64,000 bases of DNA from Clostridiales bacterium (GCA_029265405.1 JAJUJI010000004.1:124001-188000); one strand, 5' to 3'. Positions 45,395 through 54,983 are shown, counted from the stretch's first letter. Numbers and translations are program-made. The notes: generated by a model not told the origin, from the sequence alone.

Positions 45395-46639
45395 ATGGCC
45401 GAGCTTTACGATTTTCCTTATAAAAGAACGCCGGGGCCGAGAGCCGCTGACAGGGAAGGCGCCGAGCTGAAGGACTACACCAAGGAAACCGCCCTGAGGA
45501 AGTGGAGCGGTATGGATCTTCCGTTTTTCCTTCTCGTCATGCTGATCCTTATCACCGGCCTTGTTATGCTCCTTTCGGCCAGCTTTCCGCGTTCCTATTA
45601 TGAAACGGTCAACTCGGAGGAAGGACCGAGGCCGCTGTATATTTTCATCAGACAGGTCATTTTTTCCCTCTTAGGCACTGGCGGCTTGCTGGTCATAACC
45701 CGCGTCAGGATCGAAGTTATAAGAAAATATTCATTTTGGCTGATGGCCGCCTCAATTGGCCTGCTGCTTTTCGTGCTGCTGAAGGGCATATCGGGCGGCG
45801 GCGCGGAAAGATGGATAAACTTATTCGGCATCACTCAGCTTCAGCCTTCGGAAGTAGCGAAGCTGGCCGTAGTGCTAACCTTTTCGGACTGGATATGCAA
45901 GTACGGGGAGAGAATGAAGACCTTCAAATACGGCGTCCTACCCTTCGCCGCTGTTCTGGGGATTTTGTCCGTTCTGCTCCTTATGCAGCCGCATCTTTCC
46001 GCGACGATAATTATTGTTGCGCTGGGCTTTATCATGATGTTTGCCGGTGGGACAAGATACTTTTGGTTCCTCGTGTTCGGCGCGGCATTTTTCCTGGCCG
46101 CGCAGTTTGTCATGAGCAACCGCGAATGGCTGGGCGAAGCGGCCGGAGCCTTCAAATACGCTATCGCCCGCATAGACGCCTGGAAGAATCCTGAATCGAT
46201 GAAGCTGGAAGGCGGATGGCAGATAATGCAGTCCCTGTATGCAATAGGCTCGGGCGGGCTGCTGGGTCTGGGCCTGGGGCAGAGCCGCCAGAAATACATG
46301 TACCTGCCGGAGGAGCATAACGACTACATATTCTCCATCGTATGCGAGGAGCTGGGCTTCATAGGCGCGACGCTCATATTGCTCCTGTTTGCCATACTGA
46401 TTATCAGGGGCTTCTGGCTGGCGCTCCACTGCCGCGACAGGTACAGCGCCCTTGTGGTGACGGGGATAATGGCGCTTCTTGCGCTTCAGGTTTTCCTGAA
46501 TGTGGCCGTTGCGACGAATCTCATGCCTTCGACGGGCATATCGCTGCCTTTTTTCAGCTACGGCGGCTCAGCGCTTTGCATTCAAATGGCGGAAATGGGG
46601 ATAGTCCTGAGCATATCCAGGGATATACCAGACAAGTAG
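45395..46639 (+). CDS. ftsW: FtsW/RodA/SpoVE-family lipid II polymerase
   Basis: 414 residues, about ten transmembrane helices after a charged cytoplasmic extension of some 38 residues. SEDS signatures: GGGAERWINLFG, QPSEVAKLA, the PEEHNDYIFSIVCEELGF loop with its catalytic Asp/Glu region, and STGISLPFFSYGGSAL. It polymerises septal glycan strands in partnership with the class B PBP encoded upstream. RodA or SpoVE paralogues share the family; position favours FtsW (murD, usually beside it, is absent). Confidence 0.92.
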   Translation: MAELYDFPYKRTPGPRAADREGAELKDYTKETALRKWSGMDLPFFLLVMLILITGLVMLLSASFPRSYYETVNSEEGPRPLYIFIRQVIFSLLGTGGLLVITRVRIEVIRKYSFWLMAASIGLLLFVLLKGISGGGAERWINLFGITQLQPSEVAKLAVVLTFSDWICKYGERMKTFKYGVLPFAAVLGILSVLLLMQPHLSATIIIVALGFIMMFAGGTRYFWFLVFGAAFFLAAQFVMSNREWLGEAAGAFKYAIARIDAWKNPESMKLEGGWQIMQSLYAIGSGGLLGLGLGQSRQKYMYLPEEHNDYIFSIVCEELGFIGATLILLLFAILIIRGFWLALHCRDRYSALVVTGIMALLALQVFLNVAVATNLMPSTGISLPFFSYGGSALCIQMAEMGIVLSISRDIPDK

Positions 46640-46653
46640 CGGAGATTGAGCGT

Positions 46654-47772
46654 ATGAGGTTTATTTTTACGGGAGGCGGCACAGGCGGCCATATCAACCC
46701 GGCGGTTTCAGCCGCGCAGCGGCTGCTGGAGCTTATGCCCGATTCGCGCGTTCTTTTCATCGGCGCCCAGGGCAACATGGAAATGGAGCTGGTTCCGAAG
46801 GAAGGCTTTGAAATAAAGGCCGTAAGGGTCGGCAGCCTGCACAGAAGCGCCAGGCCTGAGGATATTCTGCATAACATCAAGGCGGCAGCTTGGCTCGTCG
46901 GCGCCACGTCAAGCGCCAAAAGGATAATAAGGAAGTTCGGGCCGGATGCCGTCCTGGGCACGGGCGGCTATGTCTGCTATCCGGTCATAAGGGCGGCCTC
47001 GGCGCTCAAAATACCCACGCTCCTTCATGAGGCAAACGTCCGTCCCGGCCTTACCACAAGAATGCTGGAAAAGTATACCGACAGACTGATGGTCGGCTTT
47101 GATGAGAGCCGGTATTATTACAGGAGGCCCGAAAAAGTGGTGTATACGGGCATGCCCGTCCGGGCGGGCTTCAGACTTTGGGCCTCCAATGAAGCCAAAA
47201 AGGAGCTCGGGCTTGAAGGGAAGCCTTTGGTTCTGTCCTTTTGGGGCTCCTTGGGAGCCTCCCATATGAACGAGCTGACTGCCGAGCTTATAGCTATAAA
47301 CGAAGGAGAAGGAGCCTTTTACCATATACACGCCACCGGCGGCGGCGACGAGGGCTATAAAAGGATGAGGGAACGGCTTGCCGCCCTGGGCGTCGGCAAG
47401 CTTAAATATACGGATTTGAGACCGTATGTCTACGATCAGCCCAAAGCGATGGCGGCTGCAGATCTTGTCATCTGCCGAGCCGGAGCTTCCACTCTGGGTG
47501 AGCTGACCGCCACAGGCAAACCGGCGATACTCATACCGTCGATGATCAAAAACATACACCAGGAGGCAAACGCCCGCGCGATAGAAAAAAACGGCGGGGC
47601 GCGCCTGATACTCGAGCCCGATTGCACCTCCCGGCTGCTGTATGACGCCGCCCGTGAAATATTGGCGGATCCCCATAGGCTCCGGAGCATGTCCTCGGCC
47701 ATGCTGTCGCTGGCAAGGCCGGACGCTGTGGATGCGATTGTAAAGGAACTGCTTGCGCTTGCGGTAAAATAA
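46654..47772 (+). CDS. murG: Lipid II synthase MurG
   Basis: 372 residues from the ATG at 46654 (MRFIFTGGGTGGHINPA), 14 bases after the ftsW stop and preceded by GGAG; longer in-frame readings overlap ftsW and add nothing conserved. GGGTGGHINP is the lipid-acceptor loop and HEANVRPG follows; VICRAGASTLGELTATGKPAILIP is the UDP-GlcNAc site. Transfers GlcNAc to lipid I at the inner membrane face. Confidence 0.96.
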   Translation: MRFIFTGGGTGGHINPAVSAAQRLLELMPDSRVLFIGAQGNMEMELVPKEGFEIKAVRVGSLHRSARPEDILHNIKAAAWLVGATSSAKRIIRKFGPDAVLGTGGYVCYPVIRAASALKIPTLLHEANVRPGLTTRMLEKYTDRLMVGFDESRYYYRRPEKVVYTGMPVRAGFRLWASNEAKKELGLEGKPLVLSFWGSLGASHMNELTAELIAINEGEGAFYHIHATGGGDEGYKRMRERLAALGVGKLKYTDLRPYVYDQPKAMAAADLVICRAGASTLGELTATGKPAILIPSMIKNIHQEANARAIEKNGGARLILEPDCTSRLLYDAAREILADPHRLRSMSSAMLSLARPDAVDAIVKELLALAVK

Positions 47773-47887
47773 AAATCAACAAAAGAGCTTGCGAAGATGA
47801 AAAATATGCCAAATAACAGGACTACTCACAAGGCCCGAGCCGCCGCATAGTATGGTTTGTAAAACGGTATGCGGAGGAAATAAGGCT

Positions 47888-49138
47888 ATGAGCGTGCTAC
47901 AAATTGCCGGCGGAAGGCCCCTTAGCGGCATCGTCAGGGTGCAGGGGGCAAAAAACAGCGCTCTGCCGATCATGGCGGCAGCGGTGCTGGCCGAAGGCAT
48001 AAGCGTTATAGAAAATTGCCCGAAGCTGTCGGACACGGATGTCACCATAAGAATATTGAGATATATCGGGTGCGAGGTATGGCAGGATGGGGATTGCCTT
48101 TACATAGACTCTTCAAAGCCTATTATACCCGAAATACCCGATTCCCTGATGGGAGAAATGCGTTCTTCCGTGGTTTTCCTGGGTGCTATACTGGCAAGAG
48201 CGGGAGAGGCTCGCCTGAGCACTCCGGGTGGCTGCGAACTGGGCCCCAGGCCCATAGACCTGCACATATCCGCGCTGAGGACGCTGGGCACGGAAATAGA
48301 CGACAGCGGAGGCAGGCTGGTCTGCAAGACTGCCGGGCTAGTGGGGGGCAGGATAGATTTTCCGAATCCCAGCGTGGGAGCCACAGAAAACGCCATGCTC
48401 GCCGCAACACGCGCCGAAGGCGTGACGGTCATAACCAACGCGGCAAAGGAGCCTGAGATTGAGGACCTTCAGAGCTTTCTGCAAAAAACGGGCGCGCTTG
48501 TGGCGGGAGCGGGAACCTCGCAGATAAGGATACGTGGCACCGGAGCGGCGCACGGGGCCAGGCATAGGGTAATACCCGACAGGATAGCTGCCTGTACTTG
48601 GCTTGCCGCCTGCGCCTCAGCCGGAGGGGAAGTAAAGCTTTACGATACGGAGCCGAGGCACTATCTTTCGGTCATACACAGCCTGCATGAGATGGGCTGC
48701 TCCATTGAAGCGGGAGAAGGCATGGTCACCATAAAGAGAAAGGATACGCTGAGGGCACCAAGGCCCATCATCACCAATCCCTATCCTGCTTTTCCGACGG
48801 ACGCCCAGCCCCCGCTTATGGCGGCCGCGCTGAAAGCGGAAGGAACCACGGTTTTTGTTGAAAATATCTTTGAAAACAGGTACCGCCACGCGGAGGAAAT
48901 GAAAAGGATGGGCGCCGACATAAAGACTGAGGGCAAGACCGCGATAGTCTGCGGTGTCAGAAAGCTGAAGGGAGCCGTAGTGAAGGCGGCCGACCTTAGG
49001 GGAGGGGCGGCGCTGGCGGTTGCCGCGCTGGGAGCCGAGGGAGTATCCGAGATACGCGGACTGAACCACATTGACAGAGGTTATGAAAGCATTGAAACCG
49101 CCTTGGCCGAGCTTGGGGCCGAGGTCCAAAGGATATAG
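47888..49138 (+). CDS. murA: UDP-N-acetylglucosamine 1-carboxyvinyltransferase MurA
   Basis: 416 residues from the ATG at 47888 (GGAGG upstream); the in-frame ATG at 47852 lacks a binding site. It has the two-fold EPSP-synthase-like fold. KNSALPIMAAA is the N-terminal PEP loop. The fosfomycin-sensitive catalytic Cys116 sits in GGCELGPRPIDLH. It catalyses the first committed peptidoglycan step. Its place after murG, where murC and murB usually sit, is unusual. Confidence 0.95.
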   Translation: MSVLQIAGGRPLSGIVRVQGAKNSALPIMAAAVLAEGISVIENCPKLSDTDVTIRILRYIGCEVWQDGDCLYIDSSKPIIPEIPDSLMGEMRSSVVFLGAILARAGEARLSTPGGCELGPRPIDLHISALRTLGTEIDDSGGRLVCKTAGLVGGRIDFPNPSVGATENAMLAATRAEGVTVITNAAKEPEIEDLQSFLQKTGALVAGAGTSQIRIRGTGAAHGARHRVIPDRIAACTWLAACASAGGEVKLYDTEPRHYLSVIHSLHEMGCSIEAGEGMVTIKRKDTLRAPRPIITNPYPAFPTDAQPPLMAAALKAEGTTVFVENIFENRYRHAEEMKRMGADIKTEGKTAIVCGVRKLKGAVVKAADLRGGAALAVAALGAEGVSEIRGLNHIDRGYESIETALAELGAEVQRI

Positions 49139-49190
49139 CGGGTAGACCGCCGAGTTACATAATTCCATACTGAAGAAAAAAGGTGAGCAT

Positions 49191-49994
49191 ATGGCGGAGC
49201 GGCCCGGACGCGGACAAAATGTGAAAAACGGAAAAAGCCATGGCGCCGCCGGCGAAGACAGGCGCAGGAGGAGAAGAAAAAAAAGAAGGCATGGCAGGCT
49301 GTTCAAGCCCATAAGATATGCCGTTGCGCTTGTCGCGATACTGCTTGGAGTCGGAGTGTTTTTTAAAATTACCAATATACAGGTTGAAGGAAATGTGATA
49401 TACTCTGACGAAGAAATACTTGGAGCGGCGGGGCTTAGGGAAGGCAAAAGCCTGCTTTTAGCTGCGCTTGAAGCTGCTGACGGCAAGATTTGCTCGGCGC
49501 TGCCGCGCATAGAGGTAGCGGAGGTTCGCATAAAGGCCCCGGACACGCTGATAATTCGCGTGACCGAGAGCCAGGCCGCCGCATATCTTGCTTACGAAGA
49601 TAAATATGTGGAAATAAGCAGCGGTTGCAAGGTGCTGGCTATTGTCGAACAAGCCGGCAGCCTTGTGGTTAACGGCCTCCAGCCTGAGGAGCCGGAGGCA
49701 GGCTCCATGCTGAAAACGGCCGAAAAAGACGAGGCGAGGCTTGCCTGCCTTGCCCAGCTGCTGAAGCTGCTTGAAAATAAGAAGCTCATTTCCGATGTGA
49801 CCGATATAGACGTATCGAATTTAACGGATATTACCTTTAAATATCGCCAAAAGCTGACCGTTCGGATGAGTGGTTATGACAAAATAGAGTATAAATTGGA
49901 ATTCCTTACAGAAATCCTGGATCGCATTGGCGAAGAGGCCGGAGGAGTCGTATATTTTACATCCGATAAGGAAGGACATTATATACCGGAATAA
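49191..49994 (+). CDS. divIB: Division protein DivIB/FtsQ
   Basis: 267 residues. An Arg/Lys-rich cytoplasmic N-terminus, one transmembrane helix (about 43-58), then a POTRA domain (ITNIQVEGNVIYSDEEIL) and the FtsQ beta domain (ESQAAAYLAYEDKYVEIS). It ties the early and late divisome together. It is followed by ftsZ, with ftsA absent from the usual slot. Confidence 0.9.
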   Translation: MAERPGRGQNVKNGKSHGAAGEDRRRRRRKKRRHGRLFKPIRYAVALVAILLGVGVFFKITNIQVEGNVIYSDEEILGAAGLREGKSLLLAALEAADGKICSALPRIEVAEVRIKAPDTLIIRVTESQAAAYLAYEDKYVEISSGCKVLAIVEQAGSLVVNGLQPEEPEAGSMLKTAEKDEARLACLAQLLKLLENKKLISDVTDIDVSNLTDITFKYRQKLTVRMSGYDKIEYKLEFLTEILDRIGEEAGGVVYFTSDKEGHYIPE

Positions 49995-50027
49995 TACTTC
50001 AACTATAGATAAGCGGGGGAAAAGGAT

Positions 50028-51149
50028 ATGGCGAAAAATGAAGCTGTGAACAGGGACAAGACAGAAGGCGGCTCGATTGTCGGCGACGTGATCAGGCTGA
50101 AGGTCGTCGGAGTCGGCGGAGCGGGCAACAACGTGGTAAGCCGAATGATGCTGAGCGGTATCAGCGGCATAGAATTTGTTAACATCAATACGGACAAGCC
50201 GACCCTTGCCATATCGGGGGCGAATGTCAGGGTGCAGATAGGCGAAAAGCTTACCCACGGGCAGGGCGCCGGTTCAAACCCCGAAATCGGGCGCCTGGCC
50301 GCTGAAGAAAGCAGGAACAATATCGCCAAAATCTTTGAAGAAACCGACGCCGTTTTTTTGACAGCGGGCATGGGCGGCGGCACGGGCACCGGAGCAACGC
50401 CTGTCGTGGCCGATATAGCTCGCGAGAGCGGAGTTCTGACTATAGCCGTCGTGACAAAGCCCTTCGGCTTTGAAGGAGCAACCAAGATGAAGCGGGCGGA
50501 GGCGGGGATAGCCGAGCTGCTGAAAAAGGTTGATACTCTCTTTGTCATACCGAATGAGAATTTGAAAAAGGTGTCCGAGCAGAAAATAACCTTTGCCAAC
50601 GCTTTCGAGGTAGCCGACAGCGTGCTTAACAAGGCCGTTTCGGGAATCGCGGAGATACTCAGGCATACCGGCTTTATAAACCTGGATTTTGCCGACTTGA
50701 AAACCATTATGAAGCGTTCAGGCCTTGCGCATCTGGGCGTGGGAGAGGCCAGCGGCAAGGGCAAGGTGGAGGAAGCGGCAAAGGAAGCGATATACAGCGA
50801 GCTTATGGGTACGTCGGTGGACGGGGCCAGGCGCGTTGTAATAAACGTTACCGGCTCAATGGACCTCAGCATGGAGGATGTGGAGAATGTGGTCGGAAGG
50901 GTGCAGAAGGCGGCACATCCTGACGCCAATATAATCTTCGGCGTGGATTTTGACGAACGTCTCGTAGACGCCATGCGCGTCATCGTGATAGCGACGGATT
51001 TTGAAACCGCAGAGGAAAAAGCGGCTGCGGAGGCAAAGGCGGCGGCAGAAAGGAAAGCCGTTCAGCCCGCCCCACCGGCCGCGCCGCAGAAAGCCGAGGA
51101 CGAGGACTGGGACGCTTTGCTGCGCATGTTTGACAAAAAGACGAGATGA
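50028..51149 (+). CDS. ftsZ: Cell-division GTPase FtsZ, copy 1
   Basis: 373 residues. GTP loop [10 protein letters not shown], tubulin signature GMGGGTGTG, and catalytic T7 loop NLDFAD are intact. The C-terminal tail ends EDWDALLRMFDKKTR in place of the canonical DIPxFLR-type partner peptide. It lies 33 bases after divIB and belongs to the dcw operon. About 60% of aligned core positions match copy 2 by eye. Both copies keep all residues for GTP hydrolysis, so both are probably active. Confidence 0.95.
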   Translation: MAKNEAVNRDKTEGGSIVGDVIRLKVVGVGGAGNNVVSRMMLSGISGIEFVNINTDKPTLAISGANVRVQIGEKLTHGQGAGSNPEIGRLAAEESRNNIAKIFEETDAVFLTAGMGGGTGTGATPVVADIARESGVLTIAVVTKPFGFEGATKMKRAEAGIAELLKKVDTLFVIPNENLKKVSEQKITFANAFEVADSVLNKAVSGIAEILRHTGFINLDFADLKTIMKRSGLAHLGVGEASGKGKVEEAAKEAIYSELMGTSVDGARRVVINVTGSMDLSMEDVENVVGRVQKAAHPDANIIFGVDFDERLVDAMRVIVIATDFETAEEKAAAEAKAAAERKAVQPAPPAAPQKAEDEDWDALLRMFDKKTR

Positions 51150-51221
51150 GCCGAATACGGCAGGTTTACAAAATATGTCCGGGCAGGCTTGGCGCGGGCT
51201 GAACTTTTTTCGGATAATCTA

Positions 51222-51250
51222 TTGACCTCGGTATTATTCCGATATAGAAT
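51222..51250 (+). promoter_or_regulatory. Promoter for ftsZ copy 2
   Basis: TTGACC (51222-51227), a 17-base spacer and TAGAAT (51245-51250), in the 155-base gap between the two ftsZ genes. It implies that copy 2 can be expressed on its own. Confidence 0.65.
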
Positions 51251-51304
51251 TAACAAACAAGCGACGATTACACTATCATTTTGCATATATAGGAGGATGC
51301 AGCT

Positions 51305-52393
51305 ATGCCCTTTACCCTGGAAACCGGACCCGACAATGTGGTTAACATAAAAGTAGTCGGCGTTGGCGGCGCGGGCAACAACGTAGTCAACAGGATGGTT
51401 GATTCCGGAACCAAAGGAGTGGAATTCATAGCTATCAACACGGACAAGCAGGTGCTGTCCGTATCAAAGGCCGACCAGAAGCTGCAGATAGGCGAGAAGC
51501 TTACCCATGGCCAGGGCGCGGGTTCAGATCCGGAGGTGGGGAAGAAATCCGCCGAGGAAAACAGAAACAATATCGTCAAGGCCTTCGAGGATACGGACAT
51601 GGTGTTTATAACCGCCGGAATGGGCGGAGGAACAGGCACCGGAGCGGCGCCAGTTGTTGCGGACATAGCTAAGGAAGCAGGAATACTTACGGTAGGCGTT
51701 GTCACCAAGCCATTCACCTTCGAGGGCAAGCGGCGCATGCTGCAAGCCGAGGCGGGCATACAGGAGCTGCTGGGAAAGGTTGACTCGCTGTTGGTTATAC
51801 CCAACGACAGGCTCAAATACGCCACCGACCAAAAGATCACGATGTACAACGCTTTTGAAATAGCCGACGATGTGCTGCGCCAGGCAGTGACGAGCATATC
51901 GGATCTGATAAAAAACACGGGCTTTATAAACCTTGACTTTGCCGACGTTACGACGATTATGAAGGATGCCGGCTACGCCCATATGGGCGTTGGGCGCGCC
52001 ACGGGCAAAAACAAGGCGGAAGAAGCCACCAAGGCCGCCATATCCAGCCCGCTGATGGAAACGTCGATAGACGGAGCCAGAGGCGTACTTGTCAACATAA
52101 CGGGGTCCATGGACATGGGGCTTGACGAGGTCGATTGTGCGGCCGGCCTTGTTCAGGCTGCGGCCCACCCCGACGCAAATATTATTTTTGGCGCCGCCTT
52201 TGACGATACGATGGAGGACGAAATAAGGGTTATAGTCATAGCCACGGGCTTTGACGAGGGCGTTAAGCCCGGCCAGAACAAGAAGCAGGCTCCCCAAAAG
52301 GATGAGCCGCCAAAGCCCGAGCCCGAGAAGGCCCCGGCAAAGCCCGCCGAGGATAAGGATCCCTTCGACGACATATTGAAAATTTTTCAGTAA
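51305..52393 (+). CDS. ftsZ: Cell-division GTPase FtsZ, copy 2
   Basis: 362 residues, preceded by [25 protein letters not shown] and NLDFADV are intact. The tail is [13 protein letters not shown], a short hydrophobic end of the kind I associate with Oscillospirales FtsZ, different from copy 1. The linker is Lys/Pro/Glu-rich. Copy 2 follows copy 1 with a private promoter-like element, so the two may form a hetero-ring or be used in different stages (vegetative vs spore septum). This is inference. Confidence 0.95.
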   Translation: MPFTLETGPDNVVNIKVVGVGGAGNNVVNRMVDSGTKGVEFIAINTDKQVLSVSKADQKLQIGEKLTHGQGAGSDPEVGKKSAEENRNNIVKAFEDTDMVFITAGMGGGTGTGAAPVVADIAKEAGILTVGVVTKPFTFEGKRRMLQAEAGIQELLGKVDSLLVIPNDRLKYATDQKITMYNAFEIADDVLRQAVTSISDLIKNTGFINLDFADVTTIMKDAGYAHMGVGRATGKNKAEEATKAAISSPLMETSIDGARGVLVNITGSMDMGLDEVDCAAGLVQAAAHPDANIIFGAAFDDTMEDEIRVIVIATGFDEGVKPGQNKKQAPQKDEPPKPEPEKAPAKPAEDKDPFDDILKIFQ

Positions 52394-52421
52394 GTAAGGC
52401 TGAAAACCAATTGACGGCAAT

Positions 52422-52446
52422 AAGGCGGGATGGCTCATCCCGCCTT
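52422..52446 (+). terminator. Hairpin after ftsZ copy 2
   Basis: AAGGCGGGAT and ATCCCGCCTT form a 10-bp stem with a short loop. There is no T-run, so it may be an attenuating or transcript-stabilising hairpin rather than a true terminator. Confidence 0.5.
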
Positions 52447-52495
52447 GCCAATATGCGGGCTTTCCGGCGCCCGCCCTGCCGGATAGGGAGGCATA

Positions 52496-53350
52496 ATGGA
52501 TACTCTGGTTTTTTCAAGCGATATTGTCGGCGCCCTTTTCATACTGCTGTTTACCTGCATTATGCTTCCTGTCCTGTATTATATATGGACGGCGTATAGA
52601 AGAAGCATAAACCATTGGGCGATACTTGCCGGGCTTGCGGCGTTTTATGTGTTCGGCTATATGCTTTCGGGCATATTTCTGAGAGCCTTTGCTCCGGAAT
52701 CGATTGCTCAAAAGGCGGGCCTTGCGCCCTATGCCCTCGTACGCGCGTTTTGGATTTCCGTAGCGGAAGCGGGAGGGCTTTGGGTAACGCTGTTTTTGCT
52801 CTCAAGGAGATTTGGGACCGCAAGAGTTCCGACCGGGCTGGGCCTGGGCTTCCAGCTTTTCAACCTGATTTACCTGGGCGGAATAAACAGCTTCATACGC
52901 CTGGGCTACGCCATGTCGGTTAACAAGGAAGGGCTTGAGACGGTTCTAGGCGCGGTGGAGCCTAAATATGCCTCGGAGTTTGAAGCGGCGCTAAGGAGCC
53001 TTGCGGAGACTGAGCCCTATGTTTTTATCATGAGCGCGGTGGACTATGCCGCGATGTTTGCTCTCACCGCCGCCGTAGCAAGGATACTGTGGTATTCCAT
53101 TGACGGCGGGTCAAAGGGCGGGAAGGCCAGCCCGCCGCTTTTGCTCGCCGGCTTCGGGCTCCGCCTGGCGGCGGGCATCCCGCTGGCCCTCTACCAGGCG
53201 GGAGCGGGAGGCTATAAAATTTGCGCGGCCGTCAGCTACGCTGTTACGGCGTTTGCGGTCGCCCTGGCGGTATGGCTGTCCCGCGACAGGGAGGACGCGG
53301 AGCTGATTCGGGCCGAGCGCCTCAAGCCTAGGCCCGGAAGAAGACGCTGA
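52496..53350 (+). CDS. Polytopic membrane protein, YhfC-like (tentative)
   Basis: 284 residues, about seven hydrophobic segments, with a good binding site (GGGAGG). The pattern of helices and the segment AEAGGLWVTLFLLSRRF followed by a GLGLGFQLFNLIYLGG helix recall the YhfC family of putative intramembrane metalloproteases. The expected EExGR-like and GxGHGG-like catalytic motifs are degenerate, so it may be a non-catalytic relative or another family altogether. It sits between ftsZ and convergent spoIVA, and a division or sporulation role is only guessed from position. Confidence 0.5.
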   Translation: MDTLVFSSDIVGALFILLFTCIMLPVLYYIWTAYRRSINHWAILAGLAAFYVFGYMLSGIFLRAFAPESIAQKAGLAPYALVRAFWISVAEAGGLWVTLFLLSRRFGTARVPTGLGLGFQLFNLIYLGGINSFIRLGYAMSVNKEGLETVLGAVEPKYASEFEAALRSLAETEPYVFIMSAVDYAAMFALTAAVARILWYSIDGGSKGGKASPPLLLAGFGLRLAAGIPLALYQAGAGGYKICAAVSYAVTAFAVALAVWLSRDREDAELIRAERLKPRPGRRR

Positions 53351-53356
53351 CGGCTC

Positions 53357-53391
53357 CGGGCTGCGCCAAAACGCTCTTTTTGGCGCAGCCC
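53357..53391. terminator. Bidirectional terminator before spoIVA
   Basis: CGGGCTGCGCCAAAA and its complement surround a short loop; TTTT follows on the plus strand. It separates convergent genes. Confidence 0.8.
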
Positions 53392-53403
53392 GTTTTCAGC
53401 CTG

Positions 53404-54879
53404 TTAAAAAATAATGCATATAAGGCCGTTGCTGCCCTCGTTGACTATGCGCTGCAAGGACTCCTGAAGCTTGCTTTGGGCGTCCTCGGGCATTTTTTTG
53501 ATTTTGGCCTGCAAGCCCTCGCCGGCTATATCGTAAAGCGACTTGCCGAATATGTTGGATTCCCATATTCTGCCCGTGTCGCCCTCAAACTCCTGAAGCA
53601 GGTAATTTATGATGTCCTCGCTGTGCTTTTCGCTTGCTATGGCCGGGGAGACCTCCGTTTCGATGTTGGCGAGGATCATGTGTATGGAAGGCGCGCTGGC
53701 CTTAAGCCTTACCCCGTACTTGCCGCCGTGCCTTACTATCTCGGGCTCGTGGAGCTTAAGCTCGTCTCTGGCGGGATAGACTATGCCGTAGCCCTTTTCA
53801 CGCACGTCCCTGAGCGCGTCTCTGACCCTGTCGTATTCGCTTTTGACACCGGACATATCCGTCAGAAGCTTCATAAGGTCTCCGTCGTCGGCCACCTCGA
53901 AGCCGGAGCGCTCGCTGAGGGTGGCATAGAAAAGCTCCCTGGGAAGCTCCGCCTCGGCAAGGACCGCGCCGCTGCCCGCCTTGATATCGCGGACAGCCGC
54001 TCGCGAGATATTTTCCGCTTTGCCTATTTTCATAACAGCGGTTTCCGCGTCCCTGAGCTTCACCATATCGGCGCAGGCCTGGCGTACCGAGGAAAACAGG
54101 CCGCTTTTGATGGGATGCTCGGGCGGAAGAGCCTCGACCCAGGGCGGCAGATAAAGCTCCAGCCTGGCGATTGGGAATTCCAGAAGGACGGTTTTGAGGA
54201 TATCTTCAACGCCCGCCTCGTCAAGCGTCAGGCAGTTAACGGCAAGGCAGGATACGCCGTATTTTTCTGCCAGCTCCTTCTTCAGCGCCCTTGCGGAGGG
54301 CGAATCCGGCTCCGCGCTGTTGACGATGATGATGAACGGCTTGCCGAGCCTCCTTAGCTCGCCTATAACCCTTTCTTCGGCGGCTGTATACGACGTGCGC
54401 GGTATGTCGGTTATGCTGCCGTCGGTGGTTACGACTATGCCTATAGTGGAATGTTCGGATATGACCTTCCTCGTGCCGGTTTCGGCAGCCTCGGCCATGG
54501 ATACGTCATGTTCGAACCAAGGCGTGCTTACCATCCTCGGCTCTCCGTTTTCATCCGCGCCGACCGCCCCTTCCACCATATACCCCACGCAGTCTATCAG
54601 CCTTACAGAGAAGCTTGCGCCTCCCGCCGTTATGGTGACGGCCTCCTCGGGCACAAATTTCGGCTCCGCCGTCATGACGGTGCGGCCCGAGCCGCTCTGG
54701 GGCAGCTCGTCTTTCGCGCGCTCCCTCATGTAGACGTTATCGATCCTCGGAATCACCATGGTTTCCATAAAGCGCTTGATAAAGGTGGACTTTCCCGTTC
54801 TGACGGGGCCCACCACCCCAATGTATATGTCCCCGCCGGTGCGGAGGGCTATATCCTCGTAAATTCTGCGTTCGTCCAC
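53404..54879 (-). CDS. spoIVA: Stage IV sporulation protein A (spore-coat base ATPase)
   Basis: 491 residues, full length, from a GTG with AGGAGG upstream. Walker A GPVRTGKST near residues 24-32, a Walker-B-like VRLIDCVGY segment and the family's C-terminal ASAPSIHMILANIETEVSP and SPAIASEKHSEDIINYLLQEF segments. SpoIVA hydrolyses ATP to polymerise on the forespore surface as the base of the coat. It is direct evidence for endospore formation ability. Confidence 0.96.
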   Translation of the reverse strand: MDERRIYEDIALRTGGDIYIGVVGPVRTGKSTFIKRFMETMVIPRIDNVYMRERAKDELPQSGSGRTVMTAEPKFVPEEAVTITAGGASFSVRLIDCVGYMVEGAVGADENGEPRMVSTPWFEHDVSMAEAAETGTRKVISEHSTIGIVVTTDGSITDIPRTSYTAAEERVIGELRRLGKPFIIIVNSAEPDSPSARALKKELAEKYGVSCLAVNCLTLDEAGVEDILKTVLLEFPIARLELYLPPWVEALPPEHPIKSGLFSSVRQACADMVKLRDAETAVMKIGKAENISRAAVRDIKAGSGAVLAEAELPRELFYATLSERSGFEVADDGDLMKLLTDMSGVKSEYDRVRDALRDVREKGYGIVYPARDELKLHEPEIVRHGGKYGVRLKASAPSIHMILANIETEVSPAIASEKHSEDIINYLLQEFEGDTGRIWESNIFGKSLYDIAGEGLQAKIKKMPEDAQSKLQESLQRIVNEGSNGLICIIF

Positions 54880-54907
54880 CCTTTATGCCTCCTAATGTGG
54901 TTTGCTA

Positions 54908-54916
54908 ATAAATATG
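54908..54916 (-). promoter_or_regulatory. Possible sigma-E -10 element for spoIVA
   Basis: On the minus strand CATATTTAT resembles the mother-cell sigma-E -10 (CATA...T). The -35 is not convincing. spoIVA is sigma-E dependent in known spore formers. Confidence 0.3.
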
Positions 54917-54950
54917 AGAGGACATGTTGAATTAGAACCTTCGAGGATAT

Positions 54951-54983
54951 AAAAAGCCTCGCGGCCCTTAAGCGGGCCGCGAG
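54951..54983 (-). terminator. Terminator overlapping the end of the MATE gene
   Basis: CTCGCGGCCC (54958-54967) pairs with GGGCCGCGAG (54974-54983). The minus strand then reads GC followed by five Ts. The stop codon of the MATE gene lies in the loop. Confidence 0.8.

Noticed and set aside
46342-46653. Upstream in-frame extension of murG
   Set aside because: It overlaps the end of ftsW in another frame; the MRFIFTGGG start has its own binding site and matches the family.
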